Assembly (NCBI GenBank): GCA_965249895.1
Contig: CBDFNC010000004.1
Location: 434,001 to 498,000, forward strand
Length of the DNA stretch: 64,000 bases
Reading direction: 5' to 3'
Source: CBDFNC01 sp965249895
GTDB lineage: Bacteria; Pseudomonadota; Gammaproteobacteria; Enterobacterales; CBDFNC01
Numbering within the stretch: the first letter of the stretch is position 1; each line of letters starts with the position of its first letter. This document shows, piece by piece, positions 44,215 through 55,100 of the stretch. The notes below the pieces were generated by a model, which made no database searches, was not told the DNA's origin, and saw nothing but the letters and a program-made list of their open reading frames with translations. The position numbers and the translations under genes are program-made.

Positions 44215-45897
44215 CTTGTTATAAGGAAAACTCGCCTGTAATAGCCTGATCTTGTAGGATTTTCCTATACTTTGTCTCGACCTGCAGGGGTTACACCTTC
44301 ATTTTTCAAAAAACTTCAGGCGGCGAAATCTTATGAGAGAAGTGCTCAATCCTCAGTTCAAACTCAGTGAAGCTAACATTGCCAACATTGAATTCGATCC
44401 CAAATCCCGTGATGATATTCCCAAGCTCCTCATTGGCCTTCAGCACATTTATATCACACCGGAATTACGCGAGGAGGTATTCACCATACTCGCTGAGATC
44501 GTCCCTATTAATGAGGATGGTGAAAGCGCCAGCACCGATTCGGCCGTCCCGGTATGGCTCAGTGGACTATTCTGGTGCTCGGGGTGTTGCGCCTCGGCCT
44601 GAATGCCGATTTTGATCGTATTCACGAACTGGCCAACCAGCACAGTACTATCCGCACCATATTGGGGTTGAGTAACTGGTGCGACGGTAAAAAGTTCAGC
44701 TTGCAGTGCATCAAAGACAACCTGATGTTGTTCACTCCCGAGTTGCTAGACCGAATAAACCAGTGCGTGGTAAAGGCAGGCCACCGCTTGCTAAAAAAGG
44801 ACGAAAACGACGCAATCACCGGGCGCTGTGATTCGTTTGTCGTTGAAACCCGTGTCCATTATCCCACCGATATTAATCTGTTATTTGATGCCGTTAGAAA
44901 GACCATGGAAGAATGCGCCGTCTTGTGTGAGCCCTTTGGCCACAGCCTGTGGCGGCAGTATCGCTACAATATCCGCCAGTTTAAGAAGCTGTATCGCAAG
45001 GCTCAGAAACTCAAGCATTCCACCTCGAAAGATGAGGCTAAGCAACAGCGCCAGCTTGAGCGGGTACAACAGGCTCACCAGGCCTTAATCGAGTCCGCTC
45101 AGAAGGTCGAAGATCGCGCCCGGCAAACCCGTGAACTACTGCGCCATAAATACGGTTTGTTCAACTTGGCGTTGGCGAAACTGGATAGTTACCTTGACCA
45201 TGTCAACCGGCAAATCGACCAGATCCGCAGACGAATTTTGGAGGGAGAGAAGATCCCTCACACTGAAAAGGTATTTTCAATCTTTCAGCCACACACCGAA
45301 TGGATCTGTAAAGGCAAGGCTGGCGTACCGGTTGAGCTGGGGCTTCGAGTCTGTATCATGGCTGACAGCGACAGCTTTATTCTGCATCATCAGGTAATGG
45401 AAAAGCAGACGGATGACAAGGTTGCTGTCGCTATGGTCGAAGAAAGTCAAAACCGGTATGCCGGCCTAAACATATGCAGCTTCGATAAGGGTTTTCATAG
45501 CAAGGAAAACCAGGAGGAACTCAAGCAGCGACTGGCGCTAACAGTGCTGCCAAAGAAAGGCCGGCTGTCGAAAGCAGAGCAAGCACATGAGTACGCGCCC
45601 GAGTTTGTCGAAACAAAAAGAAAACACTCCGCTGTTGAAGCGGCCATTAACGGTCTGGAAGTGCATGGCCTGGATACGTGTCGCGACCACGGTTTAGCCG
45701 GTTTCAAGCGTTACAGCGCGCTGGCGGTTGTAGCGAAAAACATTCACCGCCTGGGCGCTTTGGTGCGAGATGTGGAGAGAAAGCGAAAACGAGGGCCATA
45801 CAAAAAAGCAGCCTGACGCTGGCGTGTTTTCCCGAAGAATGAGCAATATGGCCACGACTAGCCAGGCAAAACATCCCCTGAAAACGCCTTGTTATAA
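44215..45897 (+). mobile_element. Probable ISNCY element bounded by 10-bp direct repeats
   Basis: CTTGTTATAA occurs at 44215-44224 and again at 45888-45897, enclosing about 1.66 kb with the frameshifted transposase centred inside, a size normal for this group. The repeats could be a target-site duplication. Convincing inverted ends directly inside them were not seen, so the borders are tentative. Confidence 0.4.
44333..45816 (+). pseudogene. ISNCY-family (ISDol1-like) transposase, frameshifted
   Basis: The N-terminal part is in one frame (44333 to about 44540: MREVLNPQFKL, IANIEFDPKSRDDIPKLL, ITPELREEVFTIL). The remainder is in another frame to the stop at 45816, beginning GRPGMAQWTILVLGVLRL. 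Joined, they give the expected N-terminus of about 70 residues plus a DDE-type body (ADSDSF, SFDKGFHS, KRKHSAVEAAINGLE) with a basic C-terminus. The change of frame lies near 44538-44545 and equals the loss of one base; no slippery heptamer is seen there, so inactivation is more likely than programmed frameshifting. A downstream ATG at 44554 could express the longer part alone. Confidence 0.8.
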
Positions 45898-46096
45898 CAA
45901 TTTATTATAATAAACAAGCAAAAATAACCATTCTGGTTATAAATAACCCAATCCAATAATAATCAACTTATCAGCAATAGGTAAGTTGTGCTTTAAAAGT
46001 GAGTTTTCTGCCGGGTACTAACTAGAGCGGGTTGAACCTGTAGGGCAAACGGGACGACATCACCAGTTGCAAGGGCGCGAGCGAGCTTTGTTAACA

Positions 46097-47206
46097 TCAT
46101 GTAAAAAGCAACGCTGACCTATATTCTCCTTCCCACGCGGCCTTATTCATTTTTCTTGGTACAGACTCTTTCCCGGGGGACTTTCTGAAGAGGTTCTGCA
46201 CTAAACGGCGACAACACGCCATATTCAATGGCGAGTGTCCAGCATACATTTTCTGAGCATCTTCCCTAAAAATGACATCTAACGCCCAATGCTGCTGATT
46301 TTCTATGTGCCAGTGCTGCCTTGAGGCTTGGGCTGCAAGTTCCAGTGGTAGTTCATCGGTACAAACATAATATGATGTCTCATAACTGCCTGTATCTGAG
46401 CCATTGATACTACGCTCTCGGACTACAGCTACTATTCCTTTAATCATCGGCCATTTTGTGTTTATCTCCTTACTAAAAGCGGCGGGTAGCGAGAAAACGG
46501 TACGAACTTCTGTTCGTCCATGGCCTTTATCTTTGGTTTCAAAGGAGACTTGCTGCTCTTCTGGCTGTGACCAGTATGCTTGAAACTGCTCATCCACTTC
46601 GGCGAGCAGTTTTGGCTGATTACTTTTTACTTGAACCAGCATATCTCCGCCTTTGTCTTTGACCTCTTTCAGCGTTTCTACTTGGCAATGCAAAGCATCG
46701 GCTGTCAGCAAGCAACCAGTGATATCCAGTGTGTCTATCATCTCTCTTACCGCTTGTATTTCCATGCCTTTTCCTTTACAAGGTCGGTGAGTTAACACTA
46801 GCCCCTGCTCAACCTCAAAGGCCGAAACGAGGAACAAGGGATCATCATGGCGGCTGGCTTTAGCTCCTTTGATCACCTTTCCGTCCACGCTGATGATAGG
46901 TGCACCATTTCTTTCCCGGCGAATATTCACCCACCCAACCATTGCTGATAGCAGGGTTTCAGGGATCACAGTCCGCATGATCCTGGCGATAGTATGCCGG
47001 GTAGGTATGCCATTTTTGTATGGCAAATACTGACGTAACCACTTTAGGTTTTCCTTGCCCTTACCGAAGTCTTCAATGTCAGTCCATTGCTTTTGTCCAC
47101 AAATCATAGCGACTATCACCAGAAACACGACCTCAATGACGGGATAGTCTTGATTGATCTGCGAGCGACTTTCCTGGACCTTTTGTAGCTGTTCAATTAA
47201 TACCAT
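46097..47206 (-). CDS. ISAs1-family transposase
   Basis: 369 residues, the usual length for the family, no frame damage. DDE signatures are visible: ISVDGKVIKG (first Asp), LTADALHCQ (second Asp) and HWHIENQQHWALDVIF followed by RED (Glu). An N-terminal helical region with DIEDFGKGK and GIPTRHTIARI matches the domain that precedes DDE in ISAs1/H-repeat proteins. Inverted terminal repeats were looked for on both sides by eye and not found with confidence, so element borders are not given. It sits between the condensation gene and the rest of the cluster on the same strand. Confidence 0.9.
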   Translation of the reverse strand: MVLIEQLQKVQESRSQINQDYPVIEVVFLVIVAMICGQKQWTDIEDFGKGKENLKWLRQYLPYKNGIPTRHTIARIMRTVIPETLLSAMVGWVNIRRERNGAPIISVDGKVIKGAKASRHDDPLFLVSAFEVEQGLVLTHRPCKGKGMEIQAVREMIDTLDITGCLLTADALHCQVETLKEVKDKGGDMLVQVKSNQPKLLAEVDEQFQAYWSQPEEQQVSFETKDKGHGRTEVRTVFSLPAAFSKEINTKWPMIKGIVAVVRERSINGSDTGSYETSYYVCTDELPLELAAQASRQHWHIENQQHWALDVIFREDAQKMYAGHSPLNMACCRRLVQNLFRKSPGKESVPRKMNKAAWEGEYRSALLFT

Positions 47207-47550
47207 TTTTCGACCAAATTCAGTAATTTGGAGATCTGATCGTTAAATCGAAGACAAGTTCAAAATTTATTGTGTCATTTAGTGATTTTTTGGCTATATG
47301 GATATTCCTGAAAGTTTGATCCTGCCCTTACCAGTTGCTATCCCAATTGCCAGCATCATCGTATATTGGTTGTCGCTCCTAGCTTTCAAGCGTTTGTTCT
47401 TTCACCCCACTTTGACGCTGCTTTTTCAACATGTTTAACGCTATTTTGATCTTCAGATCAAACTTTTCTGTGGCATAGCCGTTTTCTTAGTCGGTTGCTG
47501 TCTTTGTTGAATCTGACGTCGAGCTGACAGGGTAGCTTATTCTCCGCGCA
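47207..47550. other. Rearranged intergenic DNA between ISAs1 transposase and condensation gene
   Basis: No intact gene seen. On the minus strand 47486-47379 is open for 36 codons (contains FDLKIKIALNML and ends in a stop) without a credible start; it looks like another decayed coding scrap, possibly transposase, and I do not recognise it. With the adjacent methyltransferase fragment this suggests several past insertions or deletions at this junction. Confidence 0.4.
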
Positions 47551-47631
47551 CTAGTGTATTCCTGCACCGCTTCCAAGGTCGAGAACAGTTTCTCCCTGCT
47601 TAATTGAAGCAATGGCTTGAGGATTGCCAAT
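47551..47631 (-). pseudogene. Fragment of a SAM methyltransferase (ArsM-like motif I)
   Basis: About 26 codons directly after the condensation gene read GNPQAIASIKQG followed by ETVLDLGSGAGI, then a stop. This is the SAM-binding motif I region typical of arsenite methyltransferase-type (ArsM) class I methyltransferases. No start and no remaining catalytic part are present, so it is a scrap left by rearrangement rather than a gene. It is too short to say whether the parent gene belonged to this cluster. Confidence 0.5.
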
Positions 47632-47649
47632 AGTTACAAGTTATCAAAC

Positions 47650-49188
47650 CTAGTTAACAGGGATACCCTGACATTTTTGTGGCTCGAAAACTTCCTGCAC
47701 ACAACCAATGAAGTTGTCATAAATGTTCGCGATAAAAGCCTTGGGGTAATGTTGCTTCTTGTAGTTTATTCTGCAAACAATATAGCCTGACTGCTCAGAA
47801 AATCGCATCCCCAACCAGTCGAACGGGATAGAAAATTCACTTTCCGTCTCGAGTAACTCGCCAGGAACCGAGTCCTCTAAATAGACTAATGGCAACATGG
47901 ACTCAGGCTCCATACCGAACGCAAACGACGAACTTTCGATATATTTATCCCCCAACACCCCAGAAGAGAACCCGTCTGGAATATGACTTCTATGGTTATG
48001 GTGCTGATACAAATTAACGAGTCTGATAGCGTCAGTGACTTGTTCGACGAGTGACAAGAAATCATTATCGGATACTCCTTTCACCGGAATAAAATACATG
48101 TCGGCAAAGTTACACAAGACATTTTCCAAACCTGCTGTTTCCCTGCCAGCCAGTACATTTCCAAGTGTCGGGTTATTAACTCCCGCCATTTTGCCGGCAC
48201 ACTTTGCCGTTAAGGCAAATAAACAGCAGGCCAGGCTTTTCCGCTCACGTTTGGAAAATGCAATCAATGCCGCGCTTAAGTTCGGCGGTAATAGATACAT
48301 CACAGAGCCTACTGTTGATGATTGACTGCTAGAAGTGGGCTTATATTGATGCTCAATTCTCGCGCAGTCGGCACCTTGATATAACGATTGCCAATACGCT
48401 TCCCCCGCCTGCCATTGACTTGTTTCCGGATATTGACTCGACTGCCAGTCCAGGTAATCTGTAAGATTTACCTCTAAGTCAATAAGCTCACTATCGCTGT
48501 CATTACTCATTAGTTTGATCGTATCTGCGACCAAAATATTCATGGATATTACGTCTGCAATCAGATGGTCTAAGAAGAAAATCAGCTTAAATGACGATTC
48601 ACCGGTCTTAATAGCAGCAATATGATAGGGAGGTCTATCCAGCTTATGCACTGGCTTACCACTCATCACCACATCAAAGTTCATATATTCTTCAACCAGT
48701 AAAGACAGGCTATCCTGTTGGTCTTGAACATGGCTTATGTCATGGTAGGAAATTTGCGGATTCAGCCGCTCTAATATGTTGAGCCACAACGCTTCACTAT
48801 CCCAGGAAAAAACGGACCTCAGGATCGGATGCCTTAATTGCAAGTCGAAAATAGCCTTTTCTATCTGCTCCGGATCAAGGGCTATTTCAAATGTTGCCTC
48901 TGCCGGGATAGCAAGATAATTTCTTCCCTTGTCCATTTCAACACGCCACCAATCTCTCATACGGTGACCCGCTTTTACTCGTTGAGAATTAGATTTTTTA
49001 ATACCTGTTCTTTCTGCCCTTGGTTGGCGGTTCAATAGCGTTAAGATTTCAGTTTTGTGTTGCCTTAATGCCTGCTTATCACGGTCCGTTAATGCACCCT
49101 TTACTGAGGTACAACCAAGTACACCGTCTGCTACAGAAAGCGAAACATCGATACTATTTAGCCGCTGAATTAATTCTTTTAAAGTCAC
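47650..49188 (-). CDS. Free-standing NRPS condensation protein with TubC-type N-terminal docking domain
   Basis: 512 residues. Residues about 1-52 (ELIQRLNSIDVSLSVADG through GALTDRDKQAL to EILTLL) match the TubC N-terminal docking fold, which binds short C-terminal peptides of upstream synthetases. After a basic linker, residues about 80-500 form a single condensation domain. Its HHxxxDG motif is altered to DHLIADV (48550-48570): the second, catalytic His and the Asp are kept, while the first His and the Gly are lost. There is no A or T domain. The start is GTG at 49188, fixed by a GAGGT ribosome site inside the last codons of NRPS-A, so the two are translationally coupled. It should accept the chain from the NA4 carrier and either release it onto an amine or alcohol or pass it in trans to NRPS-B. 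The docking call is firm; the reaction is inference. Confidence 0.88.
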   Translation of the reverse strand: MTLKELIQRLNSIDVSLSVADGVLGCTSVKGALTDRDKQALRQHKTEILTLLNRQPRAERTGIKKSNSQRVKAGHRMRDWWRVEMDKGRNYLAIPAEATFEIALDPEQIEKAIFDLQLRHPILRSVFSWDSEALWLNILERLNPQISYHDISHVQDQQDSLSLLVEEYMNFDVVMSGKPVHKLDRPPYHIAAIKTGESSFKLIFFLDHLIADVISMNILVADTIKLMSNDSDSELIDLEVNLTDYLDWQSSQYPETSQWQAGEAYWQSLYQGADCARIEHQYKPTSSSQSSTVGSVMYLLPPNLSAALIAFSKRERKSLACCLFALTAKCAGKMAGVNNPTLGNVLAGRETAGLENVLCNFADMYFIPVKGVSDNDFLSLVEQVTDAIRLVNLYQHHNHRSHIPDGFSSGVLGDKYIESSSFAFGMEPESMLPLVYLEDSVPGELLETESEFSIPFDWLGMRFSEQSGYIVCRINYKKQHYPKAFIANIYDNFIGCVQEVFEPQKCQGIPVN

Positions 49189-49191
49189 TGT

Positions 49192-52100
49192 CTATACCTC
49201 GTACAATTCGACTGCATCAACACTTTCAATGTTTGCGTCCAAAAGCGTCGTCAATATTAATGAGAATTCAATGTTTTCAGCCAAGATTTGTAACGTATCA
49301 TTTACGACTAAATCTCGAATTGGGACTTCCACTAAAAAAAAGCGTTTAATACCCGCCCGTAACTGAACTAACAGTAGCGAGTTCCCACCGAGTAAAAAGA
49401 AACTCGAATTTGCTGAAATTTCACTTACGTCAACATTTAACAATTCATGCCATAATTCCGCAAGCCTGTATTCCGTCGCTGTGGATGGTTCGATGAATTC
49501 AATACTATCTGAAGTAACATCGGGCTCAGGTAATGCACGGCTATCTAACTTTCCATTAGCCGTCAGAGGTAATGAATCGATAACGGTGAAACTACTCGGC
49601 ACCATATAGCCAGGTAATTTACTCGCCATATAGGGTTTCACCTTATCCCATTCAGGTAATAGACCAGGCATTGGCACCCCATAAGCAGCCAACAGGGTAT
49701 TCCCATGTATATTGATATCGATAACCGCGGCATATTTTACGTCAGGAAATGCCGCCAAAACGGCTTCAATTTCAGCTAACTCTATACGGCGCCCTCTAAT
49801 TTTTACTTGCCTGTCGTTACGCCCCAAATATTCCAAGTTTCCATCTGGCATCCAGCGCACCATATCACCGGTTTTATACAAGCGATTATGCTGTAGGTGT
49901 TTATCTACAAACGGATTATCTATAAACCTCTCAGCGGTTAGTTCAGGAAGATTTAAATAGCCACGAGCTAACCCGGCGCCACCAATATAGAGTTCTCCTG
50001 GAGCACCAATCGGAAGGGGATGTAAATTTTCAGACAAGACATAGAGGGATTCACCCGCAAAAGGTTTCCCGATGATTTTTTCTTTCCCCGCCTTAAATCG
50101 GGTTTGCGAACTCCATATACAGGATTCTGTCGGTCCATAGACCTGATAGGTATGTTCAAACATCTGTGATATTTGTCTGAACATCTCAATAGAACCGCTT
50201 TCTCCGCCAACGATAGTTTTTATATGAGATAAATCCAAACTCGGATTTACTTCACTTAAAAACAGTTGCCACATAGAAGGCGTTTGCTGAATAAGATTGA
50301 TATCAACATGATGCTTTTCCAGATCTGCATGTGCTGATTCAATTTCAGATAAAAATAAGCATCCCCCAGTCAGCAATGGCGTGGCGAATTCCAAGCCAAA
50401 AATGTCAAACGTATATTTTGTTAAACTCAATATTGATATGGGTTCATTGGTTAACCAACCTACGACAACTTCGATATAGTGCGCGAAGGTGCCTTGTTCA
50501 ATCATGACGCCTTTCGGGTTCCCGGTCGTTCCGGATGTATAGATCACATAGGCTAAATGAGAAGCTTGAGTGGCAATGGTTAAATTTGTGCAGCCATCAC
50601 TGTCACAAGACGGGTATTGCTCCTCTGTTATTAATACTAAGGGAGTGTTAAATTCATCTGTCCATTGTTTTAATTGGTCGATAAAGTGCGTTTTTGTGAT
50701 AATGAAACTCGTCGCCGTATCTTCCAGTATGAATAGAGTGCGCTCCCTCGGATATTCCGGTGATATAGGCACATAAGCGCCGCCCGATTTTAACACCGCC
50801 AAAATACTGATCACCATGTCCATACTGCGATCGAAATACAAGGCAATCAGTGTATCTGGCTTCAGCGCTTCACCGTGACGTTCTTGGTATCTGGCACGAA
50901 TGACATGCGCCAACTGGTTGGCTTTCTCGTTAAGCTCTCTATAGCTGAGCCGCTCCTCCTGAAACACAATCGCAATCTCATCGGGTGCCTTTTCCACCTG
51001 CTCCTCAAACAATTGGTGCAGCATTGCATCTCCCGGGCAGGAAGTATCGGTTTGGTTCCAATCGTGTAGCAGAGTGTGGCGTTCGTGGTCGGGCAAGCTA
51101 TCCAATTGGCCAATGGTATCTGTGCACTGGTCCACCATAGCACCCAGTACCGCTTGATAGATTGCAGCCAACCTCTCGACACTGATTTCATCGAATAAAC
51201 TGACAGCATAATTGATACTACCTGTGATACTCGACTGCCCATCGTCCAGGAACAGGCTTAAATCAAACTTGGCGGGGCTAAACAAACCGTCGCTCTCTTT
51301 TAATGATGCAGGCAGAAAAGGAAGCGACGTCCGATCTTTTTCATCAGCGCCAAAACTCTGTACGCTGAACATTATTTGGAAGATAGGATGACGCGATAAA
51401 TCTTTCTCTATATTTAGCGCATCAACCAACTTCTCGAAAGGCAGCTCTTGATGCACTTTAGCCGATGTTACAACACCATGAACTTGCTGGATAAATTCAT
51501 CCACTCGTTGCGATTGATCAAGCTCAGTTCTTAATACCAGCGAGTTGACAAAAAAGCCGAGCAACGATTGCGTTTGTGCATGATGACGATTATCGGAGGG
51601 CGTTCCTATTACCAGGTCAGACTGGCCTGACAAGGTAGCCAAGGTCACATAAAAGCCGCTAAGCAATACCGAATACAAGGTTGTTTCTTGCTCTTTGGCC
51701 AAGGCCCTTAGCTTTTCAGACAGTGCTTGCGGCAAACAAAAGTGTACGTCTTTGCCTACATAGTCGATAGCACTTGGACGTGGTTTGTCTGTGGGTAAGA
51801 CCAGGGTTTCAAAACCCGTCAGGGTTTCACGCCAGTAGTTCATTTCACCATCGAGCACAGCATCTTGTAAATACGCTCGCTGCCAAATAGCGTAATCGGC
51901 ATAAGTGATATCCAGTGGGGGTAAGCCGATGGCCTTATCTTGACACAGCGCCTGATAAACTTCGGCCAGCTCTTGCATAAAAATATTCATCGACCAGCCA
52001 TCGAAGGCAATATGATGCCAAATTATCAACAGGTAGCTTGTTGTGCCTGACTGGTAGCGACCAAATCGTACCGGCGCTTGTGAAGTCAAATCAAATGGCT

Positions 52101-55100
52101 GGGTAATGCTTTGCTGTACTGCCGATATTAACGCCTGCTGGGTGGCGAACTGATGCTCTGGAATTTGAATGGTTGACTCAAGCACCTGTTGATAGTCTTC
52201 ACCTTTTTCATTGGTCCGATACACAGTTTTTAAGATAGGGTGGCGCTCCGTCAGAAACAGCAAGGCTTCACGTAATGCCAACCAGTTGACATCGTCTTTC
52301 AGACTGACGAAAAGCGGAATATGATAGGCATCCGTCCCCTGCTCGAAGCGTTCAATAAACAGCAGCCTCTCTTGAGCGAATGACAATGGCGAAGTTCCAG
52401 TTTGAGTTGCTGGAATGACCGTGACCGTTTTGGGGTCTATATGACCAACTAGCTGTGCGATGGTTTTATGTTTAAACAACATCGCCAAGGGAATATCCAT
52501 ATTCAGTTCCCGGCGGCTGACCGCCGTGAGCCGGATCGCACTGATGGAATTCCCCCCGATACGAAAGAAATTGTCATCTATTCCAACACGGTCGAGTCCT
52601 AATAGCGCTTGCCAAATTTCACAGAGTTTTGTCTCTAAGGCAGTTCTGGGCACAGTGTAACTATGCTCACTGGCTAATGCGGGCTCGGGAAGAGCCCGGC
52701 GATCAAGCTTGCCGTTGATGGTCAGTGGAATACTGTCTAGCAAAGTAAAACTAGCGGGCACCATATAATCCGGCAACTGGGCAGAAAGTGTTTCCCGCAG
52801 GTATTCTGCCGAAACAGAACTGTCACCCGTTGTTACAAAATAGGCCGCGATAAATTTACCGCCGTCATGTTCACGATCGACCACCACGGCTTGCAAAATG
52901 TCGGGGACCGCTGCCAGGGCGTTTTCAACCTCTGCCAACTCGATGCGATAACCGCGAATTTTCACTTGTTGGTCATTGCGCCCCAGGTATTCAAGGTTGC
53001 CATCACTGTGCCAGCGAACCAGATCACCTGTTTTATACAGGCGAGTATCACCCGTGCTTCTCTCTAGCTCGGTTAAAAACGGGTTGTCGATAAAACGTTC
53101 CGCGGTAAGCTCCGGCTGATTTAAATAACCTCTTGCCAGCCCTGCCCCCCCAATATAAAGCTCACCCACCGCGCCAATCGGGGCTAACTGCTTGCCATTT
53201 AATACATATACCTGAGTGCCGTTAAAAGGTTTACCAATAATATTATGATCGTCGACAGATTTGGCTATATAGCTGGTCGCCTCACCGGTTTCCGTAGGAC
53301 CGTAGTAGTTAATCGCGCGGGTATGCTCAAAGTCCACCAACTGCAATTGTTCTCGGGTCAAACTTTCGCCGCTAAAATACAACTGCGCCAATGGCTGACT
53401 CATCCTTCCCATTGCGGAAAACTGAGAAGGAACAAAATGACATGCATTAACTGCATAGTTGCAGATGCTCGCTTCAATTTCTGTCAAGTCAAAACTCGAA
53501 CGTGTCATCACAATCTTGGCGCCCACCGACAAATGGCTGAACAAGTCCGAGACAGATACATCAAAAATATAATTCGTTTTAAACAGGAAGGTATTACCTT
53601 CGGTCTCGCCGCGCTCCGCCATATAACAATTTCTGCTGGCACTTGCGCTGTGAGTGATTTCAACGCCTTTGGGTGAACCCGTAGTGCCAGAGGTATAGAT
53701 AATGTACGCCAAGTCTTGCGCTGCACTGATAGGCGCGGGGTTATCTTGGCAATATCCAGAAAAGGACTGGGACTCATCGACAATGATGAGCCGTGCGGGC
53801 GATTTACTCGCGGTCACGCATTTATTCAAACAGGCGTCATAATGTTGTTGTGTCAGCAGCAAAGGCGCTTGGGTATCTTCGAGCAGATATCGTGTCCGCG
53901 CTATGGGGTGCTCGGGTGACATTGGCACATAGGCTGCCCCCGCTTTCAGTACTGCGAGTATGCTCACCACCATCTCAACACCTCGGTCAAGATAAAGCGC
54001 TATCGGTGTATCCGGTTTCAGTTGCTCATTAAAACGTGCCTGGTAACGCGCCCGAATCATACGCGCCAATTGGTTTGCTTTTTTGTTCAGTGCTTGATAG
54101 CTGACCTGCAGCTCTGTCGCATCTTTAGGATTAAAAACCAGGGCAATATTATCGGGTGTCTTTTCAACCTGATCCTCAAACACTTGATGTAGGGTTGCAT
54201 CCTCCCGATAAGGGGACTCTGTTTGATTCCAGACAGTTAACTGGGTAGTGCGCTCACTCTGGCTCAGCAGTGAAATTTGTTGATGGGGTATGTTGGGTGT
54301 CACGCTGATACAGGCCAATATCTGCATGAGTTGGTCTAACAATTGATTAGCGCGCGCCTCGCTCAACCAATCCTGACCATACTTCAGGTAAACCACCAGG
54401 CTCTCACCCTGCTCATAGGCCATCACAAACAACGGATAATCGGTTTTCTCTATGGCCTGGCGAAACCGCATGCTCGACTCGATACCGGCATCATCACCCG
54501 TCGCATCCACGGGTCTCGGGTAGTTCTCAAACACAAACAAACTGTGGAATTGGCGCTGGCCGTCGCGCTGCAATTCACTCAGTGGCATATTGCTGTGCGT
54601 GTTGAGCTCAGCTATCCCTTGTTGAATTGCCTGCAACACATCAAGCGCCGTCGCCTGCTCGCGCCAGCTCACCGCCAAAGGTAAGGTATTGATATACAAA
54701 CCGACGCTCGACTCAATGCCGTCGACGGGAATATCTCGCCCCGACACCGTGGTGCCCACAAACGTCTGCTCATCCCGGGTATAGACATGCAATAGCTTGT
54801 GCCAGGCAAATTGCAGCGCCACATTGAGGGTCAATCCCTGGCTGCGGCACATCGCCTTAAGTCCCTGGTAGACGTCTCCCTCCAATACGCGCTGCTGCTC
54901 GGCGGGGTTATCTACCTGTCGAACCTGACTCAGATCGATTGTCTCACTGAGCAAACCGTTAATGTCGTTGGCCGCTCCCCAAGATTGACGGGCAGTATCC
55001 CAATATGCTCGGGTCGTCGTGGATTGCTGTTGGTAATATTCCTGCGCCGCCAGGTAGGCCGACTCCGGGACTATTTCCAATGCCAGCGCCGCCGCCGAGG

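Noticed and set aside
46000..47300. Terminal inverted repeats of the ISAs1 element
   Set aside because: No pair of matching ends could be found by eye on the two sides of the transposase, so no borders are claimed.
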